Below, one piece after another: positions 21,962 through 30,879 of a stretch of 64,000 bases of DNA. Source of the stretch: Streptomyces sp. NBC_01750 (GTDB lineage Bacteria; Actinomycetota; Actinomycetes; Streptomycetales; Streptomycetaceae); the NCBI RefSeq assembly GCF_035918095.1, contig NZ_CP109137.1, forward strand, positions 682,001 through 746,000, written 5' to 3'. Under the pieces are notes generated by a model. The model was not told the DNA's origin, made no database searches, and saw nothing but the letters and a program-made list of their open reading frames with translations. How positions within the stretch are numbered: the stretch's first letter is position 1; every line of letters starts with the position of its first letter. Made by a program: the position numbers and the translations under genes.

Positions 21962-24376
21962 TCATCCCTCCGAAGGAAACGTCTGTTCCGTCCAGATGGT
22001 CTTCCCGGACTCGGTGTAACGCGTTCCCCATCGGTGAACAAGCTGCGCGACGATGAACAGCCCCCGCCCGCCCTCGTCGTCCTCCGCACTGTGGCGCAGG
22101 TGTGGCGAGGTGTGGCCGCTGTCCGCGACCTCGCATACGAGCGTGCGATCACGGATGAGACGCAGACGCAACGGGCCCTCCGCATGCCGGATCGCATTGG
22201 TGACCAGCTCGCTGACGACGAGCTCGGTCGAGAACGACAGCTCTTCCAGGCCCCATTCGTGAAGCTGTCCGGTGGCCAGCTCCCGGGCATGGCCCACTGC
22301 GACCGGTTCGGCGGGCAGCTCCCATTCGGCCACCTGCCCGGCGTCGAGTTCACGGGTACGGACGATCAGCAGTGCCGCGTCGTCCTCTGTCGTACCGTCC
22401 GGCAGGAGTCCCGATATTACGCGGTCGCACAGTTCATCCAGTGACCCGCCGGGGTCGCCGAGCACCCGTCCCAGGTTGTCGAGCCCCTGATCGATGTCGC
22501 GGTCACGGGTTTCGACCAGGCCGTCGGTGAAGAGGGCCAACAGGCTGCCCACCGGCAGCTCGATCTCCATGGACTCGAACGGCAGGCCGCCGAGCCCCAG
22601 CGGCGGCCCGGCCGGCAGATCCGGGAAGGACACGCGGCCGTCGGGGTCCACCACCACCGGCGGCAGGTGCCCCGCCCGGGCCATGCTGCAGCGTCGCGAG
22701 ACCGGATCGTAGACCACGTAGAGACAGGTGGCCCCGGTGGCGTCGTCCTCATGAGTGGCGGGCGTGCCGAGTGCTTCCGCCTGTTCCTCCGCCGCCGTGC
22801 CCACCAGATTGTCGAGTCTCATGAGCAGTTCGTCCGGGGCCAGGTCCAGCTGTGCGAGCGCGCGTACGGTCGTGCGCAGCCGTCCCATGGTGGCCGCGGC
22901 CTCCAGGCCGTGGCCGACCACATCCCCGACGACGAGTCCGACCCGGGTTCCGGAAAGCGCTATGACGTCGAACCAGTCGCCGCCGACCCCTGTCAGGTTG
23001 TCCGTGGGCAGATAGCGATGGGCCAGGTCGACCGCCGACGGCTGCGGCAGATGTTGCGGCAGAAGGTGGCGCTGCAGGGCGAGTGAGGCGGTGCGTTCAC
23101 GGGTGAAGCGCCGGGCGTTGTCGATGCACACCGCCGTACGGGCCGCCAGCTCGTCGGCGAGTGCGACCTCGCCGTTCTCGAACGTGGCGACCGGGGCACT
23201 GCGGAGGAAGGTGATGAGTCCCAGCGTGTCGCCCCCCGCCCGCAACGGCACGACCAAGGTGTCGTCCACCAGCGTGAGCCCGCCGGAGGAGAGGGCGCGG
23301 TACTGCGGCGAACCAGGCGGGTAGGCGACAGGCGAAGGCCGACGCGGCTCCTTCGGATCGCCGGGGCCGCCCGGCCCGCCCGTCGCCCGGGCGGAGCGGG
23401 AGGCGGCCCGTACGAGAGCAGGTGCCCCCCGGCCGTCGGCGGCCGGCACCTCGCCCTCCAGTACCTCCTTCAGCAGGTCGACCGTCACGGTGTCGGCGAA
23501 CTCCGGGACCGCCACCTCGGTGATCTCCTCGGCAGTGACGATCACATCCAGGGCCGTGCCGACTGCGCGCCCGGCCTCGACAAGCAGGGCCAGCCGCCGC
23601 TGGGCCTCGTAGCGATCAGTGATGTCGAACGCGTCCTCGCACAATCCGAATACATGCCCGTCGGCGTCCTGCAACCGGTAGTAGGAGCATGACCAGAGGT
23701 GCGTTTTTCCGGGGTCGCTGGGCGGCTCACCGCGAAAGTGCAGGTCGACGATCGGCTCGCCGGTGTCGAGTACGTGGTGCATGACGGCGTCGAGAGTGTC
23801 CGGGTACCCCTTGGTCACAAACCTGCCCTCGGAGTACATCTCATCGGCCCGCAGGCCTCGGAACTCGGCGAACGGCAGCCCGATCTCCCGTTCGTATGCG
23901 GCATTGCACCACGTCAGGCGCAGGTCGGTGTCATAGATGCCCAGCCCGACGGGCGACTGGGTGGCCAGGCCGTGCAGCAGGGCCAGCCGGGATTCCCACA
24001 GCCGTAGCTGCTCCAGTTCGGCCGCGACGAGCACACGAGCCGCCGCGCCGGCGCCGGGCAGGGGACACTCCAGGGTTGCGACCAGCAGGCTACGGCCGTC
24101 CCGGTGCTGGGCGACGCGGATCTCACTCCCGCTCAGCGGCGTGCCCGAGGCCGGGGCGGGCTCCTGATCCGCAGCGCTTTCGGAGGCCTGCCGGGGCGAC
24201 AGGAACGTCGCCAGCGGCCGTCCGACGATCTCGTTCTGCGGGTAGCCGAGGAGACCCTCCGCCGCGTGGCTCCATCCGATGACCGTGTCCTGGGCATCAA
24301 GTACCACCGTGGCAGCCCTGGCGACGTCGAGCGGGCCACGGAAATCGGCAGTTTTCGCCGCGCTCAACGTGCTCAT
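21962..24376 (-). CDS. Multidomain PP2C phosphatase with PAS, GAF and ATPase domains
   Basis: An 804-residue protein. It opens with a PAS domain (VVLDAQDTVIGWSHAAEGLL), then a second PAS region (LGIYDTDLRLTWCNAAYERE), a GAF region (about 265-440), an SpoIIE PP2C domain (GVGGDWFDVIAL, VVGDVVGHGLEAAATMG, RAGHLPPVV, LFTDGLVETRD, EDDAALLIVRT) and a C-terminal HATPase domain (LVVSELVTNAIRHAEG, GGRGLFIVAQLVHRWG). It probably senses a small ligand or redox state through PAS/GAF and controls a STAS/sigma pair. The ATG at 24376 has no ribosome site of its own; it overlaps by four bases (ATGA) an eight-codon open frame that does have GGAGG (24373-24399), so translation may be coupled. The frame is also open to a GTG at 24433. 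Confidence 0.88.
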   Translation of the reverse strand: MSTLSAAKTADFRGPLDVARAATVVLDAQDTVIGWSHAAEGLLGYPQNEIVGRPLATFLSPRQASESAADQEPAPASGTPLSGSEIRVAQHRDGRSLLVATLECPLPGAGAAARVLVAAELEQLRLWESRLALLHGLATQSPVGLGIYDTDLRLTWCNAAYEREIGLPFAEFRGLRADEMYSEGRFVTKGYPDTLDAVMHHVLDTGEPIVDLHFRGEPPSDPGKTHLWSCSYYRLQDADGHVFGLCEDAFDITDRYEAQRRLALLVEAGRAVGTALDVIVTAEEITEVAVPEFADTVTVDLLKEVLEGEVPAADGRGAPALVRAASRSARATGGPGGPGDPKEPRRPSPVAYPPGSPQYRALSSGGLTLVDDTLVVPLRAGGDTLGLITFLRSAPVATFENGEVALADELAARTAVCIDNARRFTRERTASLALQRHLLPQHLPQPSAVDLAHRYLPTDNLTGVGGDWFDVIALSGTRVGLVVGDVVGHGLEAAATMGRLRTTVRALAQLDLAPDELLMRLDNLVGTAAEEQAEALGTPATHEDDATGATCLYVVYDPVSRRCSMARAGHLPPVVVDPDGRVSFPDLPAGPPLGLGGLPFESMEIELPVGSLLALFTDGLVETRDRDIDQGLDNLGRVLGDPGGSLDELCDRVISGLLPDGTTEDDAALLIVRTRELDAGQVAEWELPAEPVAVGHARELATGQLHEWGLEELSFSTELVVSELVTNAIRHAEGPLRLRLIRDRTLVCEVADSGHTSPHLRHSAEDDEGGRGLFIVAQLVHRWGTRYTESGKTIWTEQTFPSEG

Positions 24377-24399
24377 GGCGCCACACCAGCCCGGTTCAT
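24373..24399 (-). CDS. Possible eight-residue leader peptide coupled to the phosphatase gene
   Basis: ATG at 24399 is preceded by GGAGG with two bases between, and the frame reads MNRAGVAP then TGA. The stop overlaps the ATG of the phosphatase as ATGA. Spacing from GGAGG to this ATG is short, so this may be chance; if real, it would load ribosomes onto the main gene. Confidence 0.35.
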   Translation of the reverse strand: MNRAGVAP

Positions 24400-24538
24400 T
24401 GCCTCCAGAATCCGCCCTGACACGGACCGGCACAACCGCAATGGGCCCGGCGGACGAGCATCCGCCGGGCGCCCGGCCGCCGACCGGGCGCCGTGCGCGG
24501 TAGGGAAATCCGTGGTAGCCGCACGACGGACTGTCCCG

Positions 24539-26373
24539 TCACCCGCGCACATGGCCCTCGGCGACGGCCAGTGCCGCGGCCATGATGCTCAGCTGCGGAT
24601 TGACCTCCGGGCATCCCGGCAGTACCGCGCCGTCCGCGATCAGCACTCCGTGCACGCCGCGCAGCCGCCCTTCCGGGTCGGCAGGGAAGCGCTGCGCGTC
24701 GGCGCCCGCGGACACCGTGCCCGTGGGGTGGTACGCGGACAGGTGCAGCCGACGCGGGCCCACGTGCGCGAGGGTCTCGTCCAGTTCGGACAGGGTGCGG
24801 ACGCGGGGCGCGGTGGGGATGCCGGTGAGGACCTCCTCCGCGCCCGCCGCGAAGAGCAGTTCCCCCATGGCACGCACGGCGCGTATCAATCGGTCCCCGT
24901 CGCGCCGGTCCAGGTCGTAGCGGAGCAGGGTTCGCTCCCGGCCCAGTACCCGCCCGGACGGACGGTCGGCGATCATCGCTCCGAGCGTGGCCAGCCGGTC
25001 GGCGCCCTCCAGTTCGCGCCGCAACTCGCTCCCCAGGCCCGGCAGCACGAAAGAGCCCATGCCCGGCGGGGTCGCAGTGGCCTCGATCAGTACGCCCTCG
25101 CCGTGCAGCTCCTCCACACCGACACTCTGCAGCACTCCCTCCCAGGCGGTGACCGGCTCGGCGAACCGGCCGGCGACGCTGGTCGCCGGGTGCACGCTGA
25201 GGTTGCGGCCGAGCCGCGGATGCCGGCCGAGGCCCGAGCGGCGCAGCAGGGGCGGCGACTGCAGGGCGCCCGCGGCGACGACGATCAGCGGGGCGAGGAT
25301 CTCGAATTCGCCGCCCCCTCCCGTCGTACGAGAACGCCCGCCGCGCGCGGGCCGCCCGGACGGTCGGCGTCGACCAGCACCCGCCGGGCCTGCGCGCCGG
25401 TGACGATGCGGGCTCCGGCGGCGCAGGCATCGGGCAGGACCGACAGCTGCACGCTCTGTTTGGCGCCGGTCGGACAGCCCACGACGCACTGGCAGGATCC
25501 CTTGCAGCCGGTGGCGTTGCGGCGCAGGGGCGCGGCTCGCCAGCCGAGGCGTTCGGCCCCTGCGAGGGCGAGCCGGCCGTTGTTGCCGATGACGTCCAGC
25601 GGCTGGGTGGCCACCCGCAGCGTGCGTTCGACCTCGTCGAGGTACGGGCCGAAGCGCTCGGCGGGCGAGAAGCCGAAGTCGCCGCTCCAGCGCGCCAGCA
25701 CATGGTCCGGAGTGCGGTAGCACGTCCCGGAGTTGACGACCGTCGTGCCGCCGACCGCCCGGCCCACCGGAAGCAGCAGTGGTGGACTGCCCACGGCGAC
25801 GGTGGCCCCGCCCTCCCGGTAGAGCTCCGCGAATCGGTCGAGCGGGGTGCGCCGTCCGAAGGACGCCGTGGAGTGGTGCTGCCCTTCTTCCAGTACGACG
25901 ACGCGGAACCCGGCCCGGGCCAGGGTCCGTGCGGCCATGGCACCGCCCGCGCCGGATCCGATGACCACCGCGTCGGCGATGGAGCGCGCCGGCCACTCGT
26001 GAGACGGCGTGCAGTCGAGCGGTGGATCCTCGCGCGCCAACTCAAGGGCGCGTACGCCGTGTTCGAGCATGCGCTCGGTTCCGGCAGCGAGCAGGACCGG
26101 CACCTTGAGTACATCGAGGAGCGGCAGGAGCGCGGGGCGCGCCGCGAGGGCGGCGAGCACGGTCTCGCGCTCCGCGGCGGTGAGCGCGGCGAGTCTGCGC
26201 CCGGTCCGTGCCAGGGCGTACGCGTCGACCGCGCCCGCCGCCGCCCGTACCCCGGCACGGGCATGCGGGGGCATCGAGCCGATGACGGCCTCCAGCCTGC
26301 CGGGGACCCGGGCGGGCCAGCCGGCGGTGCCGTCGTCGGCGATGAGCGCGGCCACGAGACCGTCGAGACTCAT
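24539..26373 (-). pseudogene. GMC-family oxidoreductase, split by a one-base frameshift
   Basis: Residues 1 to about 350 are read in one frame and the remainder in another; adding one base restores a 611-residue GMC enzyme. The first part has the FAD-binding motif VIGSGAGGAMAARTLARAG and the cysteine cluster CKGSCQCVVGCPTGAKQS seen in cholesterol-oxidase- and long-chain-alcohol-oxidase-like members. The second part has VAAGALQSPPLLRRSGLG, the active-site-type YHPTGT and the C-terminal GAVLPGCPEVNPQLSIMAAAL. The break lies at a run of five C (25314-25318), where one base seems missing. The ATG at 26373 overlaps the upstream stop as ATGA, so it is translationally coupled to the CrtC/AttH-like gene. 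It may be a true pseudogene or a sequencing error. Confidence 0.85.
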
Positions 26374-27761
26374 CGCGTGCCCACCTCCGCGTGCGCCGTG
26401 CCGGCCAGGGTCCACTCGGCCTCGGTGCGCCAGCCGCCCCACCACCAGCGCTGCAACAGGACGTGCGCGTCGGCGCTTTCACTGTTGCGGCAGATCGCGT
26501 GGGAGCCGTCCGGGTCGGTGTAGGCGAGCGCGAGCGTGCGGTCCTCGGGCTGGGTGACCTCGACGCGGATGCGGCGCAGGCCCGCGCGGCCGGTCACCGT
26601 CCAGGTGGGCAGCCCGATGGCGGAACGGAACCGCCCGAGCCCGGCCCAGCCGACCGCCGTGCGCTCGGCCCGCCGCGGCCAGGTACGGCCGCCCCGGCGC
26701 AGCCGCAGAAAGACCAGCGGCGGCAGCCGGCGCAGTCCGGGCCGCATGGAGACCGCCGCCACGATCTCCAGCACATCGCCCGCGCCGAGATCCGCGTGCA
26801 GCCAGGCCCAGCGGCGCGCGTTGCCGTGGCCGTAGATCCGGGCGGAGGCTCCGGGCGCGCCGACCGGCGTCACGGTCGTGTTCTCGTACGAGAATGTCCC
26901 GCCGTACGAGGCCCGGGCGGCCGGCAGCATCTGCGCCGCCGGCAGCAGGGGGCGACGCCAGGACCAGCGGGGAAAGGTGAACAGCGCTGCCCCCTCGGCC
27001 TGTTCGGCCAGATCCCAGCGTATGTCGCCCGCCGAGCCGGAAAGCCGTCCGGGCCCTGCGGAGACGCCGTCCGCGGTGAAGCCGTCCCCGGTCCCGGTCC
27101 ATTTCGCGGGGCCGAAGCGGGCGTGCCGTACCGGACCGTCCTTGGGGAACACGGCGGCCCAGCCGTGCGCGAATGCCTCGGATCCGTCCGCGGGCGCGGT
27201 GAGCTCGTGGTGCAGCCACAGTCCGGTGCCGGTCGCGGGGTCGGTCAGGGTCGTGTACCAGACTTCGGTGCGGCCCGGCTCGCCGTTCCAGCGCGGCGCC
27301 AGGTGTGAACCCGCGTCCTCCTGCCACGGGAACCGGAAGCTCGCGAGGAAGGGCACGAGCCCCGTCGTCACCGGGAAGCGCAGGGTGCCTTCGCCTGCGC
27401 GCGCTCCCTCCTCGTACAGCGTGAACGGCAGCACCGTCATCGACGTCAGCGGCCTGCGCGGCGTCACGGACTTCCAGCCGTCGAGGGTCAGGCGGCGGTC
27501 CCCGGCCGTGAAGGAGATCCGGTAGCGGATCCGCCGCCTGGCCAGCGGCGAGATCTCCAACTCTCCCTCGGCGCAAGGGTCGTCGGCGCATCCGGCGATT
27601 CGTATCCGGCCGGTGATCCGCGCCTCGGTCGTGCCGCGGGGGCGCAGCACGCGGTCCGCGGCCGCGCTCAGGTCGAGGCGGACCGCGCGGGCCCGGTCCT
27701 CCCCCTCCAGCCTGACCGTGCCGAGCATGGTCTCCCGGAAAGCGGTGCCCCTCGTGCCCAT
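26370..27761 (-). CDS. CrtC/AttH (lipocalin-like) domain protein
   Basis: A 463-residue protein without a signal peptide. Residues 1-110 form a domain (ETMLGTVRLEGED, RPLTSMTVLPFTLYEEG) that I recall from actinobacterial GMC oxidoreductase proteins. The main part (WQEDAGSHLAPRWNGEPG, VWYTTLTDPATGTGLWLHHE, WAWLHADLG) resembles the two-lobed calycin fold of CrtC/AttH/tocopherol-cyclase proteins, which bind or hydrate hydrophobic isoprenoid or lipid ligands. Function is inferred only at that level. ATG at 27761 follows GGAGGAGAACC, an excellent ribosome site. It starts 23 bases after the GntR gene and overlaps the GMC gene by four bases, so the three form one operon. Confidence 0.7.
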   Translation of the reverse strand: MGTRGTAFRETMLGTVRLEGEDRARAVRLDLSAAADRVLRPRGTTEARITGRIRIAGCADDPCAEGELEISPLARRRIRYRISFTAGDRRLTLDGWKSVTPRRPLTSMTVLPFTLYEEGARAGEGTLRFPVTTGLVPFLASFRFPWQEDAGSHLAPRWNGEPGRTEVWYTTLTDPATGTGLWLHHELTAPADGSEAFAHGWAAVFPKDGPVRHARFGPAKWTGTGDGFTADGVSAGPGRLSGSAGDIRWDLAEQAEGAALFTFPRWSWRRPLLPAAQMLPAARASYGGTFSYENTTVTPVGAPGASARIYGHGNARRWAWLHADLGAGDVLEIVAAVSMRPGLRRLPPLVFLRLRRGGRTWPRRAERTAVGWAGLGRFRSAIGLPTWTVTGRAGLRRIRVEVTQPEDRTLALAYTDPDGSHAICRNSESADAHVLLQRWWWGGWRTEAEWTLAGTAHAEVGTR

Positions 27762-27784
27762 GGTTCTCCTCCGCGTACGTGTAC

Positions 27785-28471
27785 TCATGCGAGGCCCTCC
27801 AGCATGATCCGCTCCGTTGCCGTCAGATATGTCTCCGCGGCTCGCCGAGCGCCACTCCCGTCGCCCGCCGCCACGGCTTCGACCACGGGTTGCAGCCTGG
27901 CGTGTGCTGCATCGGGGCTGGTGAAGGGGCCCACGAGGGCGGCCCGCACCGGCAAGTAGGCGTTGAAGAGAGTGTTGGTCAGCAGCACGTACACACGATT
28001 CCCGGTGGCACGGGCCAGCGCCCGGTGCACCTCGATGTCCGCGAGCTGCACCGCGTCTCCGCCCTCGGCCACCCGCACCGCCGCCAGCAGGGCGCGCAGC
28101 TCGGCCCGGTGCTCCTCGGTGGCGCGGGCCGCTGCTCGCTCGGCGATCAACGCGCCGATGCTGCGCCGCACTTCGAAGATTTCACCGATCCAGTCCGGGC
28201 TGTGCCTCACCAGCATGGGCAGCAGATCGGCACCGCCGAGTCGCGCGTAGTCGCGCACCCGTGTGCCCACTCCGTGCCGCGTCTCCAGCAGTCCTGCCTG
28301 GACGAGGCGGCCGAAGGCGTGCTTGAGGGTGGTACGGGTGACGCCGTATCCGTCGGCGAGTTGGCGCTCCGGCGGCAGATAGCTGCCGGCCGGATGCCGC
28401 CCGGCGAGGATGTCCTCGCGCAGCCGGGTCTCCAGGACATCGACGATGGTCTCGCGGGGCAGCGCCTCCAT
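27785..28471 (-). CDS. GntR-family (FadR subgroup) regulator
   Basis: A 228-residue protein. The N-terminal winged helix covers about residues 5-75 (REDILAGRHPAGSYLPPERQLA, GVTRTTLKHAFGRLVQAGLL), and the all-helical FCD-like C-terminal domain carries EVRRSIGALIAERAA, DIEVHRALARATGN and a final helix. FadR-type regulators bind small organic acids. AAGGAGGGACGGC precedes the ATG. It heads the operon with the CrtC/AttH-like and GMC genes, and nested inverted repeats at 28490-28518 lie directly upstream, pointing to autorepression and local control. Confidence 0.92.
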   Translation of the reverse strand: MEALPRETIVDVLETRLREDILAGRHPAGSYLPPERQLADGYGVTRTTLKHAFGRLVQAGLLETRHGVGTRVRDYARLGGADLLPMLVRHSPDWIGEIFEVRRSIGALIAERAAARATEEHRAELRALLAAVRVAEGGDAVQLADIEVHRALARATGNRVYVLLTNTLFNAYLPVRAALVGPFTSPDAAHARLQPVVEAVAAGDGSGARRAAETYLTATERIMLEGLA

Positions 28472-28489
28472 GCCGTCCCTCCTTCGCTG

Positions 28490-28518
28490 TTCAGTGGATG
28501 AGTGGCTGAGCCACTGAA
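28490..28518. promoter_or_regulatory. Nested palindromic operator of the GntR regulator
   Basis: TTCAGTGG (28490-28497) pairs with CCACTGAA (28511-28518), and inside lies AGTGGCT-G-AGCCACT (28501-28515). A further TCAGTG follows at 28519-28524. The cluster lies 20-50 bases upstream of the regulator start. Confidence 0.65.
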
Positions 28519-28647
28519 TCAGTGCCGATGGGCGAAGTCAATGAGTCGCTTCGTCAGTCGCCCTTCGGAGTACGCCGATTGAGGCGTGCAAAGGCCTCAT
28601 GAGCAGGACCCCCCACGGCGCACCGAGGAGTAGCGGTTAGGCCGAGG

Positions 28648-30879
28648 TCAACTTCGTCCGACCGCCGCTCCTCGCCATGAGGGCGGCACCGAGCTCTCGA
28701 TGCGGGCGAGTTGCGCGGTGAGGCTGCTCAGCCAGTGCTCGAGGTCGATCAGCATGGGCAGGGGTGCGCCGCCGCCCGGTACATCGGGAGGTCTGCGGTA
28801 CGCCGGGAGCGCAGGCGGCTGCCTCTCCCCGGCGCAGAGCGCCGCGAGCCGTTCGGCTGCCAGTACGAGCCGTTCGGCCGTCGTACGGGCCCATGCGGCG
28901 GCCTCCGGGGTGACGGCGACCGTGGGCTGATCGAAGCGGGGCAGCCATTGAGCACCGACCAGGATGTGGTTCGCCGCGATGAGCACGGCATGCCAGTCCA
29001 TGAGCACGGCCGACGGATCGCTCGGTTCGCTCCGGTACTGCAGGTACGCGGCCTCGGCAAGGCGCAGCCGGTGCAGGAGGGGGAGCGTGGGCGGCAGAGG
29101 TGCCGCTCCTGGCGGCGTGGCCAGGAGCACCCCGACAGTCCCGGTGATCAGCGGGCCGGAGGAATGCAGCAGCGCGGCCATGGTTCTTCGCACCTCGTGC
29201 CGGGCACCGGCCGGCCAGGCGAGCAGCCCGCACAGCAGACCGATCACGCTGCCCGCGAGAACGTCCACGATCCTGTCCGCGGCCAGCTGCCAGGAAGCGG
29301 GGGCGATCTGGGCGAACGCTGCTGACACCACGAGCGTGAACAGAGCCTGCGCCCAGGCGATCCCGAACAGTGGCCCGAGCGCGAACGCGGCCAGCATGCA
29401 GGGCGCGAGGACCGGCGCGAAGGCATCGGTGTGCCGTCCCACGACGAGCAGCAGTGTGCCCGCCGCGACCGCGCCGACGAGGGTGCCGAACAGCGCCGGA
29501 CGCACGGCCTTCCAGGTCTCCGCGGCAGTGGTACGGCTGAGAGTGAGCACGGCGAGCAGCACCCAGAAGCCGTGGGTCAGATCCAGGGAGCCTGCCACCA
29601 GCCGGGCGGCGCCCAGCCCGAAGGCGGTCCTGATGGCGTTCTGGAACTGGACCGAATGCAGCGTCATATTGCCGGCGAGGCGCCGCCACCACAGGAGGGA
29701 GGTACGCATGTCGGCATACCAGAAGAGTTCGCGCGGCTGGATCGGCGGCGTGCGCCTGCCGTCCAGAGCGACCCGTACGGCGGTCTCCAGAACCCGGGCC
29801 GACTCGGCCGTGGCCAGGACCGCGGCCTGACGGCGGAGCAGCGGGAGGGGGAGCACGTCCTTCGGCGGTCCCGTCGCCTGCGTGATTCGCAGGGCCTGGA
29901 AGTCCCGTATCGCCGTCTCCAGGTCCGGGGACCCGGGCTGCGGGGGCAACCGGCCGGCGCGCAGGGCTGGCGCGGTGGCGGCGCAGAGTGCCGCGATGCG
30001 GTCGAGGAGATCGGCCGAGGCAGTGTCGGCGCCCGCGCCGCGGCCGATCGTGCCAGTGGCGGCCGTGCCGACGAGCGCCGTGGTCTCGCCCAACCGCGCC
30101 AGTAGGTCCAGCAGTCGGCGCGCGGCGGACCCGGCCTGTGTCAGGGCCCGGTCCACCCGCCCTGCCCCGGCGGGCCGTTCGGCGGGCGGAATCTGGGAAA
30201 ACCGCAACTCCCGGCCGGTCGCCCTGAGCCGGTCCGCCGCACCGGCGGCCGCCTCGGCGGGCCGGCCCCTGGCTGCATCCGCGGCGGCGCGGCCCGCGAT
30301 CGCGATGGCGTCCGCGAGGCTCTCCCGGTACGAGGTGGTCGGCGGCTCGGGCAGCAGGAAGCGCTCGCAGGCGACGAGCAGCAGCACGCCCAGGGTAAGA
30401 CCGGTCAGCCGCTCCCCGAGAGCTTCCGGCGCGTAGGGCGGGAAGCAGGCCAGGATGTAGAAGAGCTGGAGCCCGGGTGCCGCGCCGGCCGGGCGGGGCC
30501 CCGCCACCGCCGCGAAGGCGAGGACGAATCCGACGACCAGCATCCCGATGACCGCCGCCCAGGTGTGTACGGCCAGCATCGTCCCCAGCGCGACCAGCAC
30601 CAGGCCCACCGGCAGCGCGCGCAGCATCACGGCCGCCCGCTGCCGCCCGGACCCGGGGATCGGTGACAGCATCCCGAGCGCCACCGGCCCGAACAGGGCG
30701 TACAGCGCGGTCGCCGGCCGATCCATCCCGTACACGAACGGATAGAAGCCGGCACAGGCGGCCGCGGTCACCCGGACAGCCCGGCGCACGATCGGTGCCC
30801 TCTCCGGATTGCGCCAGGCGGATCGCCAGGCGGATGGGTGACGAGCCTTCCGCGGTTGGGCAGTGCGTGTGCCGGTCAC
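28648..30879 (-). CDS. FUSC-family integral membrane protein (aromatic-acid/toxin efflux type)
   Basis: A 743-residue protein with two blocks of membrane spans (about residues 35-165 and 405-560) separated and followed by long soluble helical regions, the layout of FUSC/ArAE (AaeB/YccS-like) proteins. The second block contains LTHGFWVLLAVLTLSRTTAA, which matches the family consensus around LPHPYWVPLT.  Members are thought to export aromatic acids or other toxic compounds, partly from inference. The GTG at 30879 overlaps the MFS stop codon as GTGA, so the two transporters are coupled. Another long frame over the same bases has no recognisable domains. Confidence 0.8.
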   Translation of the reverse strand: MTGTRTAQPRKARHPSAWRSAWRNPERAPIVRRAVRVTAAACAGFYPFVYGMDRPATALYALFGPVALGMLSPIPGSGRQRAAVMLRALPVGLVLVALGTMLAVHTWAAVIGMLVVGFVLAFAAVAGPRPAGAAPGLQLFYILACFPPYAPEALGERLTGLTLGVLLLVACERFLLPEPPTTSYRESLADAIAIAGRAAADAARGRPAEAAAGAADRLRATGRELRFSQIPPAERPAGAGRVDRALTQAGSAARRLLDLLARLGETTALVGTAATGTIGRGAGADTASADLLDRIAALCAATAPALRAGRLPPQPGSPDLETAIRDFQALRITQATGPPKDVLPLPLLRRQAAVLATAESARVLETAVRVALDGRRTPPIQPRELFWYADMRTSLLWWRRLAGNMTLHSVQFQNAIRTAFGLGAARLVAGSLDLTHGFWVLLAVLTLSRTTAAETWKAVRPALFGTLVGAVAAGTLLLVVGRHTDAFAPVLAPCMLAAFALGPLFGIAWAQALFTLVVSAAFAQIAPASWQLAADRIVDVLAGSVIGLLCGLLAWPAGARHEVRRTMAALLHSSGPLITGTVGVLLATPPGAAPLPPTLPLLHRLRLAEAAYLQYRSEPSDPSAVLMDWHAVLIAANHILVGAQWLPRFDQPTVAVTPEAAAWARTTAERLVLAAERLAALCAGERQPPALPAYRRPPDVPGGGAPLPMLIDLEHWLSSLTAQLARIESSVPPSWRGAAVGRS

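Noticed and set aside
24539..26373. Two separate genes instead of a frameshifted GMC gene
   Set aside because: The second half has no start codon or ribosome site at the junction, and both halves together match one GMC protein with motifs in order.
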